A DNA stretch of 64,000 bases from the NCBI GenBank assembly GCA_018881555.1, contig JACAXG010000234.1, positions 310,001-374,000 of the forward strand, given 5' to 3'. The position numbers and the translations under genes are program-made. Shown in pieces: positions 45,701 to 52,804 of this stretch (its first letter is position 1; each line of letters starts with the position of its first letter). A model generated the notes under the pieces. It was not told the origin of the DNA. It did not search any database and saw only the letters and a list, made by a program, of their open reading frames with translations. Origin of the DNA: Amblyornis subalaris (lineage: Eukaryota; Chordata; Aves; Passeriformes; Ptilonorhynchidae).

Positions 45701-48128
45701 AGCAACCCCTCCAACAGCTCTTTCCCCCTGGAGCAGAGCCCTTGGCAGAGGCTTTGCCCTGGCATGTGCGAGTGAGGAATTACACTCGGAGCAGGGAGTG
45801 GGATGCAAATAAATCTCTCTGCCCTCTTTTCCTTGGCCATGTGCCTGGCTGAGATAAAAGGGGAAATGAGATAATTCCTGGAGAGAGGCTACAAATCATC
45901 CTGCTGTCTTCCATAGTCAGGAACAGCATCAGTCAACCTCTCAGGACCAAGGGTGAGAGGAGAGAGATGACCTGGAACATCAGACTTGGGAAGGGACCAT
46001 CTGCCTTCAGTTTCCCTGTTCCCCAGGAGGTTGTACATCCCTGTACACTCCCTTCCTGCCACCTCCTTCAGGCTGACGCTGGAATTCCTAGCATTAGGGC
46101 TCTGCAGGAGGAGGTGCTGTCCAGGGAATCTGCTCAGCAGTGGCTGCCTTGGTCCCCTTTCTCTCAGATGCACGAGCCTGCAGGGACTCACTGAGCAACC
46201 CTTCCCACACTGGGCAGCAGAGCTGGCTGGGCCCAGGACACTTGGGAAGAGGGCCCAGTGTGGAAATGTAAGGGAAATGAAGGTTGGGTAAGGATTTGTA
46301 TCAGTGCACAGCACACAGGCTGCCCTTCTCTTTCCAAATTGGTTCCCTAGAAACACTCAGCAATGATGGAAAAATGGAAGTGCTGCAATGGAATTGGTCT
46401 GAGGCTGCTGTGCTGTTCATTTACTCTGTTCTCCACTCATTCCTGCTGCCAAATAAACTTAGACCTAGGCTTAAAATGCCAGATTCCTCACAAATGGCTG
46501 GAGCTAAGCCAGCCCAGCAGAACCTGTCAGTGCTGGCTGAGCCTGGGCCCTCTGGGAGTTACAGAAACTGTAGAAGAGCCCCAAAAACTCCATCTGTGAA
46601 TACAGAACCATAGGGGTGGTTTGTGCCCAAATAATATGATCCATGTGCCTATCCAAGAGGGAAATGGTNGGATTTGTGAAGTGACAAAGTCACTGCATCA
46701 TTTCCCACCCTCCCAGTCCAAGTTCTCCCTGAACTCTCACCTTTCCAAGGCCAATGTCCTCATTCCCTGAGCAGTTCGTTGCTCTGAATTTGCNGTTTCC
46801 CAACCTGTTGCATCCTTCAGAGTGGGATTTTTTTCCTTGTCATCCATCAGCTCCCTCCAAAACCTCCCCAACCTCCTGCCAGCAAGAAGAGGAAGCGGGT
46901 GAGTGATGATGTGCCCGAGTGCAAATCTTTGAAGCCATTGCTGAGTGGCTCCATCCCTGTGGACCAGTTTGTGCAGACTCTGGAAAAGGTGAGGAGTCTT
47001 CGGGGGCGAGTGGGATTCCAGCAGATTTCTGCACATCTCAGATGTGCTGCTTTGGTAGCAGAGAGAGGGGAAATAATTTTAGTGTAGCTTGAGATGGAGA
47101 AAGGCCAAAGAGTTCCCAAAGTGCTCCAGGGAATATGTGTCCCTGCACTTCAGCATAGAGGGAATTGTTCCCTGTGGAGCCATGTCCTGATAAAGGAGCT
47201 TCGTGTCAGTCATTTCCTCCTGTTCTCCCATGGAAGCAGAGCTTTTGGGTGGCTGAATTTCCTCACATAACTTTTGGATTTAGCAGCTGATTTCCAATGT
47301 ATTTCAACAGTGGGGAGGTTTTTAAAAAAGCATTTTAGTTTCCACAAGATCTCTGAGAAGGTGACTGACNGGAGAACAGATCCTGGAAAAGTCTCCACTG
47401 CTGGAGCAGCCTCCTGGGAAGCTGCACAAATTTGGTGGCTGAACCTGTAGGCAGTTGGTTGCTGCTCTGTGGAGTCTTGGCCTCGCCTGCAGGACTTCTT
47501 GGAGAAAATCAGCANGAAAAAGGGCAGGATTGCAGCCTCCCAGTGCCTGAAAGGGCTACAGGAAAGATGGAGAGACTATTTACAGGGACCTGGAGGGACA
47601 GGACAAAGGGGAATGGCTTCAAACTGACAGAGAGTAGGTTTAGGTGGAATGTTAGAAAAAAATATTTTACTGAGGCCCTGGCACAGGTTCCCCAGAGAAG
47701 CTGTGGCTGCCCCATCCCTGGAAGCATCCAAGGCCAGGTTAGATGGGACTTGGAGCAACCTGGAAGAGTGGAAGGTGTCCCTGCCCATGGCAGGAGTTGG
47801 AACAGGAGGAACTTTAAGGTCCCTTCCAACTCAAACCGTTCTATGATCACATGGAATTCATCCTTGCTCCTGTGCCCTGGTCTCTCACATCTCCCAGTTT
47901 TCCCAAGCTCTGATAACTTTCCTCTCTCCCTCCTTCCCACCCCCTCTCCAGCACGGCTTCAGCGACGTGAAGGTGGAGGACACAGCCAAGGGCCACATTG
48001 TGCTGCTGCAGGAGGCAGAGACCCTCATCCAGCTGGAGGAGGACTCCACTCACATCATCTGTGACAATGATGAGCCCCTGAGGGTCAAACTCCGTGACCT
48101 GGTGCTCAAATTCCTGCAGAAGTTTTAG
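3616..48128 (+). CDS. INTS9: INTS9, Integrator complex subunit 9 (C-terminal 571 codons, 13 exons; 5' exons outside window)
   Basis: INTS9 is a nuclear subunit of the Integrator complex, which binds RNA polymerase II and cleaves snRNA and other nascent transcripts. It is a catalytically dead partner of the endonuclease INTS11, as CPSF100 is of CPSF73. Thirteen exons join in frame from 3616-3755 to 47952-48128, each flanked by AG and GT. They translate to 571 residues that match human INTS9 almost residue for residue, and 87 missing residues plus 571 gives 658, the human length. The domain order is the second half of the metallo-beta-lactamase fold, the beta-CASP insert (about 280-430), then the C-terminal region that pairs with INTS11 (about 582-658 in the human structure). 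A basic cluster KKRKR at 566-570 is a possible nuclear localisation signal. Residues 1-87 and the promoter are upstream of the window. Residue numbers assume human alignment. Confidence 0.97.
3756..5408 (+). other. INTS9 intron
   Basis: It begins gtaaaa and ends ttttcag. It contains one CR1 3' end (4139-4308) and several single N bases. I see nothing else. Confidence 0.85.
4139..4308 (+). mobile_element. CR1 LINE 3' end, short
   Basis: It runs from 'ttgcccagagaagctgtgg' to 'ccattctaggattctg'. It has two single N bases where the family consensus has ordinary bases, showing that Ns replace single nucleotides rather than gaps. Confidence 0.92.
5409..5495 (+). CDS. INTS9: INTS9 exon, residues 134-163
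   Basis: The acceptor is gttttcag and the donor is gtaagg. One base completes Arg134, followed by [20 protein letters not shown] and MWKNKEVQ, and the exon ends two bases into Arg163. The segment is a helical part of the metallo-beta-lactamase domain. It differs from the human protein only at a few positions, for example Ser for Phe after VN and EV for DI near the end. Confidence 0.95.
7145..7620. promoter_or_regulatory. Candidate conserved non-coding block in INTS9 intron
   Basis: It contains TTAATTAA (7151-7158), a GTGACA/TGTCAC inverted repeat with 2-bp spacer (7186-7199), and a perfect POU octamer ATGCAAAT (7516-7523). Several further ATTA cores are present. The stretch has no repeat and no N base. 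The regulatory role is inferred. Confidence 0.35.
9215..9255. repeat. Two-copy direct repeat, 25-bp period
   Basis: 'cagattattaggatat' occurs at 9215-9230 and 9240-9255, with a third partial 'tagattatt' between them. Confidence 0.9.
9637..9757 (+). CDS. INTS9: INTS9 exon, residues 163-203
   Basis: The acceptor is ttgcag and the donor is gtgagt. One base completes Arg163. The peptide runs [20 protein letters not shown] and then [20 protein letters not shown]. The exon ends in phase 0, so the next exon begins with a whole codon. The peptide matches the human segment, with conservative changes such as Ala for Ser in LPAPL and Met for Thr in SMW. Confidence 0.95.
9758..11446 (+). other. INTS9 intron
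   Basis: It begins gtgagt and ends tttcag. It has a short imperfect duplication at about 10325-10372 and scattered single Ns. I see no repeat element or other feature. Confidence 0.8.
11447..11581 (+). CDS. INTS9: INTS9 exon, residues 204-248
   Basis: The acceptor is tttcag and the donor is gtacag. It is a phase 0-0 exon of 45 codons. It encodes [20 protein letters not shown] followed by [20 protein letters not shown] and TTHPQ. This is the core beta-sheet part of the metallo-beta-lactamase domain and it reads the same as the human sequence. Confidence 0.96.
11582..14436 (+). other. INTS9 intron with candidate conserved block
   Basis: It begins gtacag and ends ttccag. No transposon was recognised. 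The block at 13585-13835 is unusual and is described under findings. The rest shows nothing supportable. Confidence 0.8.
13585..13835. promoter_or_regulatory. Candidate conserved non-coding block in INTS9 intron
   Basis: AT-rich with 'tttattgcattattgg', 'gattgcaataaatc' and a CACGTG E-box at 13759-13764. It has no repeat signature and no Ns. The regulatory role is inferred. Confidence 0.3.
14437..14548 (+). CDS. INTS9: INTS9 exon, residues 249-286
   Basis: The acceptor is ttccag and the donor is gtaggt. It encodes [20 protein letters not shown] followed by [17 protein letters not shown], plus one base of Ala286. The second G of 'ctgggtaggt' must belong to the donor, because the next exon supplies CA to complete an Ala codon. 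This is the end of the metallo-beta-lactamase half and the entry to the beta-CASP insert. Confidence 0.96.
15404..15498 (+). mobile_element. CR1 LINE 3' end, about 95 bp
   Basis: It includes 'tagtggaaggcgcccctgcc' and 'aaggtcccttccagcccaac', ending near 'cagtgatcct'. Only the last part of the element is present. Confidence 0.88.
17680..18269 (+). mobile_element. Degraded avian ERV LTR (solo LTR-like, probably ERVL class)
   Basis: From memory of avian repeats, this follows an LTR whose middle has repeated 'cagcccatggaggtcca'-like units, then a polyadenylation signal before a 'taaattaacctaatttcc' stretch, and an end in 'caccaca'. Here AATAAA is at 18079-18084 and the 3' end CACCACA finishes at 18269. 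The 5' portion is missing or too diverged to place, and there seems to be an internal deletion just before the AATAAA. No viral gene is present. The class assignment is from recall and needs a repeat-library search. Confidence 0.65.
19850..20030 (+). CDS. INTS9: INTS9 exon, residues 286-346 (beta-CASP domain)
   Basis: The acceptor is ccttag and the donor is gtaggt. It encodes [20 protein letters not shown], then [20 protein letters not shown], then [20 protein letters not shown], and ends two bases into Trp346. It has the Rossmann-like features of the beta-CASP domain: a glycine-rich GGNVLVP strand, a long helix, and the VANSSLEF segment. The window's largest INTS9 exon after the one at 47952. 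Confidence 0.96.
20404..20990 (+). mobile_element. CR1 LINE 3' fragment, longest clear copy
   Basis: About 590 bp. It includes the upstream part ('cagttctgggctcctcagga', 'gagatgaggagaggctgggg') and the whole 3' part to 'ccatgattctgtga'. It carries several single Ns. Confidence 0.93.
21003..21157 (+). mobile_element. CR1 LINE 3' end, different subfamily
   Basis: It contains 'gtcctggaccacctgctctg' and 'ggttggactcgatgacctca', then 'ggtccctcccaagctca' and 'cattctgtga'. The pattern differs from the neighbouring copy, so it is a separate insertion of another CR1 subfamily. Confidence 0.85.
22208..22268 (+). CDS. INTS9: INTS9 exon, residues 346-366
   Basis: This is a small 61-bp exon with acceptor tttaaag and donor gtaagt. 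One base completes Trp346, followed by [20 protein letters not shown]. Human has Ser in place of Thr in KQTK. The acceptor tract just upstream is T-rich (ttccttttctttt). The exon is short enough to be missed by gene finders, but the splice phases on both sides require it. Confidence 0.95.
26246..26303 (+). mobile_element. CR1 LINE 3' end, very short
   Basis: It has 'ggagttggactcagtgatcc', then 'gggctccttccaattctgg' and 'attctatgat', which is the terminal part of a CR1 end. It follows an AT-rich stretch. Confidence 0.75.
26416..26429. repeat. (CA)7 microsatellite
   Basis: Seven perfect CA units. Short and likely of little consequence. Confidence 0.9.
28093..28368 (+). mobile_element. CR1 LINE 3' fragment
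   Basis: It has 'gggtggggaggccctggcac', 'ttgcccagagaagctgtgg', 'ggaaggtgtccctgcccatg' and an end in 'ccatgattctgtgatt'. The 5' boundary is uncertain. Confidence 0.92.
29326..29497 (+). CDS. INTS9: INTS9 exon, residues 367-424 (beta-CASP domain)
   Basis: The acceptor is tctttcag and the donor is gtaagt. It encodes [20 protein letters not shown], then [20 protein letters not shown], then [17 protein letters not shown], plus one base of Glu424. The [14 protein letters not shown] stretch corresponds to the conserved beta-CASP strand and turn. It lies 7 kb downstream of the previous exon, the second-largest INTS9 intron seen here. Confidence 0.96.
31455..31504. repeat. Two-copy direct repeat, 30-bp period
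   Basis: 'ctacttccttatgattgtct' at 31455-31474 recurs at 31485-31504 with one change (a to g). Confidence 0.9.
31534..31602 (+). mobile_element. CR1 LINE 3' end, short and decayed
   Basis: The pattern 'ggcagttggacttgctga', 'cttagaggtgtttttcaacc' and 'attctacgatct' matches a diverged CR1 terminus. It contains two Ns. Confidence 0.7.
33901..33927. repeat. AT-rich dinucleotide run
   Basis: It is 'aataaatatatatatattta' followed by 'tatataaa', a short interrupted TA repeat. Confidence 0.9.
34328..34452 (+). CDS. INTS9: INTS9 exon, residues 424-465
   Basis: The acceptor is tttccag and the donor is gtaatg, a weaker +5/+6 than most donors here. Two bases complete Glu424, followed by [20 protein letters not shown] and [20 protein letters not shown] plus a final Gln. 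The segment returns from the beta-CASP insert to the metallo-beta-lactamase fold. Third codon positions are moderately A/T-rich, in contrast to the next exon. Confidence 0.95.
34453..35356 (+). other. INTS9 intron (0.9 kb)
   Basis: It begins gtaatg and ends ttttccag. An exact 18-bp direct repeat (35051-35068 and 35087-35104) includes a tttttgcag that could act as a splice acceptor. The last 90 bases are CpG-rich. Confidence 0.8.
35051..35104. repeat. Exact 18-bp direct repeat, 36-bp offset
   Basis: 'ctgacgtttttgcagcct' occurs at 35051-35068 and at 35087-35104 with no mismatch. Each copy holds a T-tract followed by CAG. Confidence 0.92.
35357..35524 (+). CDS. INTS9: INTS9 exon, residues 466-521 (GC-rich codons)
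   Basis: The acceptor is ttttccag and the donor is gtgagt, a phase 0-0 exon of 56 codons. It encodes [20 protein letters not shown], then [20 protein letters not shown], then [16 protein letters not shown]. The final residue is Asp where human has Glu. Almost every third position is G or C and CpG is frequent, unlike the exons on either side. The segment links the nuclease-like fold to the C-terminal dimerisation domains. Confidence 0.95.
35600..36075 (-). mobile_element. CR1 LINE fragment, inverted, CpG-bearing
   Basis: Read on the minus strand it runs from 'ggtgaggggc'-side sequence through 'cagcctggagaaaaggaggc' to 'ggtcttttccaaccatacc' and 'ctctgtgattccatgac'. It keeps several CpGs near its 3' end (35660-35700), which suggests a younger copy. 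Confidence 0.88.
36258..36645 (+). mobile_element. CR1 LINE 3' fragment
   Basis: It runs from 'gttcagcctggagaagagac' through 'ccttccagtgcctaaaagag' and 'cccagagaagctgtgactgc' to 'gcattccatgatcctgc'. It lies about 180 bp from the inverted copy at 35600-36075. Confidence 0.92.
37550..37808 (+). mobile_element. CR1 LINE 3' fragment
   Basis: It has 'gggttagatgggatattggg', 'ttgcccagagaagctgtgg', 'tcatccctggaagtgtccaa' and a decayed 'ccattctggga' end. Confidence 0.92.
38835..38858. repeat. AAT trinucleotide microsatellite
   Basis: About seven perfect AAT units follow 'cacttta' and run into a poly-A tail-like stretch. Confidence 0.95.
40343..40378. repeat. Two-copy direct repeat, 20-bp period
   Basis: 'agtggttagagttagt' occurs at 40343-40358 and 40363-40378 without mismatch. 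Confidence 0.9.
41755..42790 (-). mobile_element. Old, diverged CR1-type LINE copy with RT motif remnant
   Basis: On the minus strand, 42611-42561 translates to [17 protein letters not shown], close to the CR1 reverse-transcriptase block (typically PQGSVLGPVLFNxFINDL). Further along, 'ctgggcttgtttagcctgg' near 42100 matches the CR1 'ttcagcctggagaagag' region. A decayed 'gggcacttccatttctag' near 41758 may be the 3' terminus. The three landmarks are in the right order and spacing is plausible with deletions. The boundaries are approximate. The copy is far too broken to be coding. Confidence 0.6.
45537..45635 (+). CDS. INTS9: INTS9 exon, residues 522-554
   Basis: The acceptor is ctttag and the donor is gtacag, a phase 0-0 exon of 33 codons. 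It encodes [20 protein letters not shown] followed by [13 protein letters not shown]. This starts the C-terminal region (CTD1). It lies 10 kb from the previous exon, after the largest intron in the window. Confidence 0.95.
45636..46850 (+). other. INTS9 intron (1.2 kb)
   Basis: It begins gtacag and ends catcag. I see no repeat or other feature in it. Confidence 0.8.
46851..46988 (+). CDS. INTS9: INTS9 exon, residues 555-600 (proline/basic linker and start of CTD2)
   Basis: The acceptor is catccatcag and the donor is gtgagg, 46 codons in phase 0-0. It encodes [20 protein letters not shown] followed by [20 protein letters not shown] and VQTLEK. The proline-rich stretch is the most diverged part of the protein compared with human (PPPRPAQPTSG there). 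The KKRKR cluster is a candidate nuclear localisation signal. The second half begins the domain that pairs with INTS11. An upstream 'ccttcag' at 46820 cannot be the acceptor because it would put an unrelated peptide into the product. Confidence 0.94.
46989..47951 (+). other. INTS9 last intron
   Basis: It begins gtgagg and ends ctccag. About a third is a CR1 3' fragment (47525-47852) close to the acceptor. Nothing else was recognised. Confidence 0.85.
47525..47852 (+). mobile_element. CR1 LINE 3' fragment near INTS9 last exon
   Basis: It has 'gcctcccagtgcctgaaagg', 'cccagagaagctgtggctgc' and 'aaggtcccttccaactcaaa', and ends 'gttctatgatcac'. It ends 100 bp before the acceptor of the terminal INTS9 exon. 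Confidence 0.92.
47952..48128 (+). CDS. INTS9: INTS9 terminal coding exon, residues 601-658 and stop
   Basis: The acceptor is cctctccag. The 58 codons encode [20 protein letters not shown], then [20 protein letters not shown], then [18 protein letters not shown] and TAG at 48126-48128. This is the INTS11-binding CTD2, in which an amphipathic helix ends the protein at LKFLQKF as in human. A CR1 fragment (47525-47852) ends 100 bp upstream of the acceptor without disturbing it. Confidence 0.96.
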   Translation, partial: HGFSDVKVEDTAKGHIVLLQEAETLIQLEEDSTHIICDNDEPLRVKLRDLVLKFLQKF

Positions 48129-48680
48129 CTCATGGACATCAGGAGGCTCCGCAAGGAGAGAGCCTGGAACACCAGAACTTGGAGCTCTCCAGGGAGAGAG
48201 AGAATTCTGTGATTCAGAGAGACCAGAAACCACCTTCCCCTTCGTGGAGGAGCAAGGGAGTATTTTTAATATCTATCTATTTTTTAAATCTTATTTTTAA
48301 CCTGGTTTTGGAATACTTTGGAGGAGATTCCTGTTGTGTAAAACTGGGAGTTGGAATCTTATAGGAGATAGGAACTGCAGAGTAAATAACTGGAGTGTTT
48401 ATTTACAACATCAGGGTAAACTGCTGTTCCTCTGTGTCCCTCAGCAGTGTCTGCCCCAGTCCTTCACCTGACAAAACTCTGTAGGAATATTGAAACAATG
48501 GCCTTAGGTACTGAGAGATTTATTTTTCCTCCCACTGCTTCTTCCCAGTCCCCAGATCCCATTCCCTGCNTGTCCTCCATGTGTGTTGTTCACGTGTCCT
48601 TCACTGGCACGAGGAGGAAGAGAGAGCTGGTGAGGCAAAGATTGTAAAAATAAAAATAAAAATAGAAAAAGGGGATCTGG
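48129..48680 (+). other. INTS9: INTS9 3' UTR (end estimated)
   Basis: Non-coding sequence follows the INTS9 stop codon. The end is placed about 20 bases after the first AATAAA hexamers at 48649-48660. It contains T/A-rich stretches (48255-48300) and no repeat. Later AATAAA hexamers at 49190 and 49288 could give longer forms. The end is inferred, not observed. Confidence 0.6.
48649..48660 (+). terminator. Putative INTS9 polyadenylation signal (two overlapping-spaced AATAAA hexamers)
   Basis: AATAAA occurs at 48649-48654 and again at 48655-48660, about 520 bases after the INTS9 stop. They are the first canonical hexamers after the stop codon on this strand. Actual cleavage is inferred. Confidence 0.55.
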
Positions 48681-51600
48681 TGGACGTGGAGAACAGTGGG
48701 AAGAGCCTGGCCATTCTCTGTACAAGCAGAGGGACTTTGGAAAAGCTTTATCCTTTAGGAATTCAAGGTGTTTATTGATGCTGCAGCCTCCCCTGTTATA
48801 ACCACATCTGCNCATGGAGCTCCAAGCTCTTCACTAAAGCTGGTTCCTCCTGAGTTCCTCCACCAGGACCTCAGGAAGACACTTAGGGAAGTCCATAAAG
48901 TAGGAAAATTATTAGTGCTCATAAAAAACCTTTGAGATTTAAGTGCCTCTTGTTTCTACCTTCCAAAAACTTGTCCTTGCAGCCCCCCCCATCCCAAATC
49001 CTGGGTGAAATACTGAGTCATTTATCCAAAGCCATCTGTACTGCAGACCTGGGGAGGGTTTTCCCTCCCCAAATCACCTATTTGGGGCCTAACCTTAGTT
49101 AATTGTATTGCTTTTAAAAGTGACCCATTTCTCAGATTTACTGCTGTTTGTTTTTTATTGGATTGTTTTGTATTTATTTGGTGTTAAAAAATAAAAAGCA
49201 GAGTGAGACTGCCAAGGAGGGAGCACATCCTGTGGTTTATAAAAGCCTCTCCATGCCCATTCCACATCCATGTCCCTACTCCTTTGGGAAATAAAGCTGC
49301 TCCTCCAGTTCATCCCTTTGGGGAGACAGAGGCAGCTCTNTAATAAATCAATTTGCCACTGCAGTGTCCACATCCCGTTGCATTCCATTAAGGATTTCTC
49401 TTGGATTGGATGTACAGATCTCAGCATCCACACCTTTATTTTGTGTGTATGCCACGAGTGTGTGAGGAATGGTGTCATCAATGTGATAAAAACTTGTCAT
49501 AGTCACATTAAATCCTCATCAGGGTTTGCAGGGTTGCTGCTTTAGCATCACTTAAAAACAGAATAAAAGAACTGGGCATATTCCACCTTACTCANTTCCA
49601 AAGGGATTACTCCTAACCCACAGAAGCTGTGGGATGAACTCATCTTTGTGCTTCTTACCTCAGCTCCAGCACTGATCCCACTGGTCCAGCACCTTCGTTT
49701 TCACATTCCAAAGGCTTGCCCACCCTCCTCAGGGGGAGAAGGTAAAAATTAAAAGCTTTTACATTTTTCTTCTTGTAGTTTTGAGCAGGAAAAATCCAGC
49801 AGCTGAGAGTGGATTGTTTTGTTATGGTTGTGCCTGCTGGAAAAACAAACATGCTGGGAAGGGAATTCTTTAATGAAAAATCCTAATTAAACTAGAAGAA
49901 GAAGTGATTGTTCCTTCTGCACAGAGAAAGAAAAATAAACATTTCTTCAGGCTGGGTCAGTCCTGCAGAGGGAACCACGGCAGCCCAGGGAGCTCCCAGT
50001 GGAGGATTACCATGGATGCAATCCAGGCTTTATCCAGAAATTCCAAATTTAATGGGCAAAGAACAGCAAAGGTTCCTGGTTTCGCTCTCTTCCAAAATGG
50101 AAAAAAAATCCCCCTGGCCCCTGTGTGGTTCCTTGTGCCACGGCCATCCCCATTCCCTGGATTCCACATCCCACCCTGCACTGCTCCGGCCTCTCTCCAC
50201 TGCTCCCCTAATTAAACACAATTAGTGGGGTGTGTTTGCAGCCAGGCAGGTGATTAATTCCCAGTGATTTCCCAGCCCTGTGCTCCCGCAGGAATAACGG
50301 GGAGGAAAGGTTAAAATCAGCTTTCTGCACTTGGATGGCTTTTATGGAACAGCTATTCCTGGATGGAGAGGAGTTTATTGTGTTTTCTCTGCATTAATGT
50401 GAGATCCAATAAAAACAACTGGACCAAGTCAGTTAATTCCAGGCTCCTGCCCAGGCTTGGTCACTGTCACTGGGATCTGTCACCTCTGTGGGCACTTGGA
50501 CCTGAGGAGCAGAGGGAAGCTGGAGCAAGATGCTGGATCTGTNCCCCACCAGCAGCTCAGCCTTTGGGAAGAGTGGGAAGGAGAGCAGAAGGATTTAGGT
50601 CTGGCTGCACGTCAGGGCCTGGGCAGGCNTGGTGGGAAAGGTGGGATCAGACAGGTCCCATTTACTTGTCATAGGTGAGCTGTCACCTGGGAGCCATTAA
50701 CTGTGAACTCATCCCTTGAAAATCCATGGACTGTGACCCCAATCCCTTGAAAATCCATGAACTGTGACCCCAGTCCCTTGAGGATCCATGAACTGTGAAC
50801 TCGTTCCTGGAGGATCCATGAACTGTGAATTGATCCCTTAAAAGGATCCACGAACTGTGACCCCAATCCCCTGAGGATCCATGAATTGTGACCCCAATCC
50901 CCTGATGATCCATGAACTGTGACTCCATCTTTTGAGGATCCCAATAACTTCTTAAAAATCCTGGGATAAAATCCTATTTTTCTCCCTAAAGCCCTTCCCA
51001 GTCCATGATGGGCAGGGAGCTGGAGGTGCAAATCCTGCACACCCCNCACAAGGCTTAGCACAGGCCCAGCGATGCCCTCTGGAAAAAGGCCTGGATGTTG
51101 GGATTTAAGTGCCCCTTCAGCCCCAGTGCTTCCCTTTCCCTGCCAGTCCCACTCTCCAAACTCCACATGTATTGGAATTTAAGCCATTTTTAAATTTTTA
51201 CCAGGAAAGCCTTGGAAAAGGCTGATCCAGTTCACCTGGGAATGANGGACCCAGTGTGACCTCGGTGCTGCTCGCGGTGTCCAGCCCCACAGGAGTGTTT
51301 TTCTGCAATTCCANCTGGGAAAAAACACCAAAGCCAGTAATGTCCCTCTTCCTGCCTGTCCCAGCATGGCCGTGGGAAGGGGCAGCTGGTCCTTTCCTGG
51401 GCTCCAGCAGGAGCTGGTGACTTTTATGGCACTGACAGGCAGAACGGGAGCAATTCCAGTAAAATTGCTTTTTATCAAGGAGCGTCATCCAAAAGGGAAA
51501 ATCGAGGGCACTTTGTAGTGCAGAGGAGTGGAGTGTAAAGCACTTCACCCTGCCCTCTTCATGGGAGCAGGAAATGAATTATTAATGGGATTTATCGCTT

Positions 51601-52804
51601 CCTCCTCTCCCCAGTGCCTGTTTCCTCATCCCAAGGTACAAACCCTCACACAGGGAAACAGGGAAAATGGAACTGGAGCTGTGGCTCCTCTCACCGAACA
51701 CATCAGTTACAGCAATAAAAATTACTGAACAGGAGATTTTTATCTCAGGAAAAGCCTCAGNAGAAAATCGGCTCCAGCTGAGCCAGTGCCCAGGATGCTG
51801 CTGGACTCGTTCAGAAGCTGGATCCCAAACCAGCATCCCACTGCTGCAGCCAGGACAGGGCCCTGGAGTGAGGAATTCTGTGCCTTTCACTGCCAGTGAT
51901 GTCTCTCCCTCCCAGCAGTATTTTGGGGAGAAACTCCACACATTTGGGAGGCTCAGCAGCCACCTCCTCTCTCCAGGACTAAAATCATTTGGGGTTTCCC
52001 TGAAACCTCTCTTGGAAACAAAACCAAGNACAAACCAAGCCTTGCCCCAAGGCAGAAGGGAAGAGAAAAGACACAATTCCCAGCAGGAGCAGCAGCAAGG
52101 GCAGGTGACACAGAGGTTACAAGTGACCAGGGAGGAAGCAGCAGCTCAGGAGGGAGGGGAAAAAAATAANGGCAGCAGGAAGGGAGAGAGGAAATTCAGC
52201 CACATCCAGGAAATCCTGGGGGATTCCCAGCCCAGCATGGAGGGGAGTCCATGGCTCATGGCCCAGCCATTCCTCCCTCTGCTCCTCCCTGCAGGTTTGA
52301 AGCTGGAAATCTGGTTACAGATCACATGGATCTGTTTAGTTTTTGACCTCAGTCTCCTGCACAGGAGAGGGACCGGGAGCATCCCGAGCCAGCAATGCCA
52401 TAGGAAATGGCCCCTAAAGGTCCTTGTCTCTGGATCCCTGGGCAGGAATGGGCAGGTTTGCAATCCCAGCACTGGCTCAGCTGCCATTTTCATTGCCTGG
52501 AAATATCCAGACAACCAGCAGCCCTGGCACTGGGATGGGATGTCCCTGGAAGCCACATGGGGTCCAGCCTCTCCCAGGGGCTCTCCTGGCCCAGCCATGA
52601 GCTCACCAGGGACACGAAGGGGTTTAGCTCCAGGCACTGCCATCCACAAGGAGTTCCCACCATTCCAGANCAGCTCACCTTCCCTGTGGGAACAGAAGCC
52701 CAAGAGATGCTTGGTTTTGGGGTGCCCCAGGACCAGGAGCAACAACAACCCCATCCCGGTGCCAGCCCCTCTCCCAGCCCCAGCAAAGAGGCACCGAGAC
52801 GTTC
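48681..52804. other. Intergenic gap between convergent INTS9 and EXTL3
   Basis: This stretch of about 4.1 kb has no recognisable gene and no CR1 copy. It holds later AATAAA hexamers for INTS9, an AT-rich part near 49.1-49.6 kb, the 31-bp minisatellite at 50700-50945, and stop-poor GC-rich sequence from 51.6 kb. Long open frames here have no known domain. Confidence 0.6.
50700..50945. repeat. Minisatellite, about 8 copies of a 31-bp unit
   Basis: Units begin 'actgtgaccccaatccc', continue 'ttgaggatccatga', and repeat head to tail. Unit lengths are about 29-32 bp. Variants include 'actgtgaactc' at the start and 'attgtgacc'. There are no spacers, so it is not a CRISPR array. Confidence 0.92.

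Noticed and set aside
47432..48064. 210-codon plus-strand open frame
   Set aside because: It reads through a CR1 fragment and then the INTS9 terminal exon in the wrong phase.
50700..50945. CRISPR-like regular repeat
   Set aside because: The units are contiguous with no spacers and the DNA is a vertebrate nuclear locus, so it is a minisatellite.
50669..51166. Repeat-containing protein on the minus strand across the minisatellite
   Set aside because: The 31-bp period shifts the frame each unit. The apparent repeated peptide words come from the DNA repeat alone.
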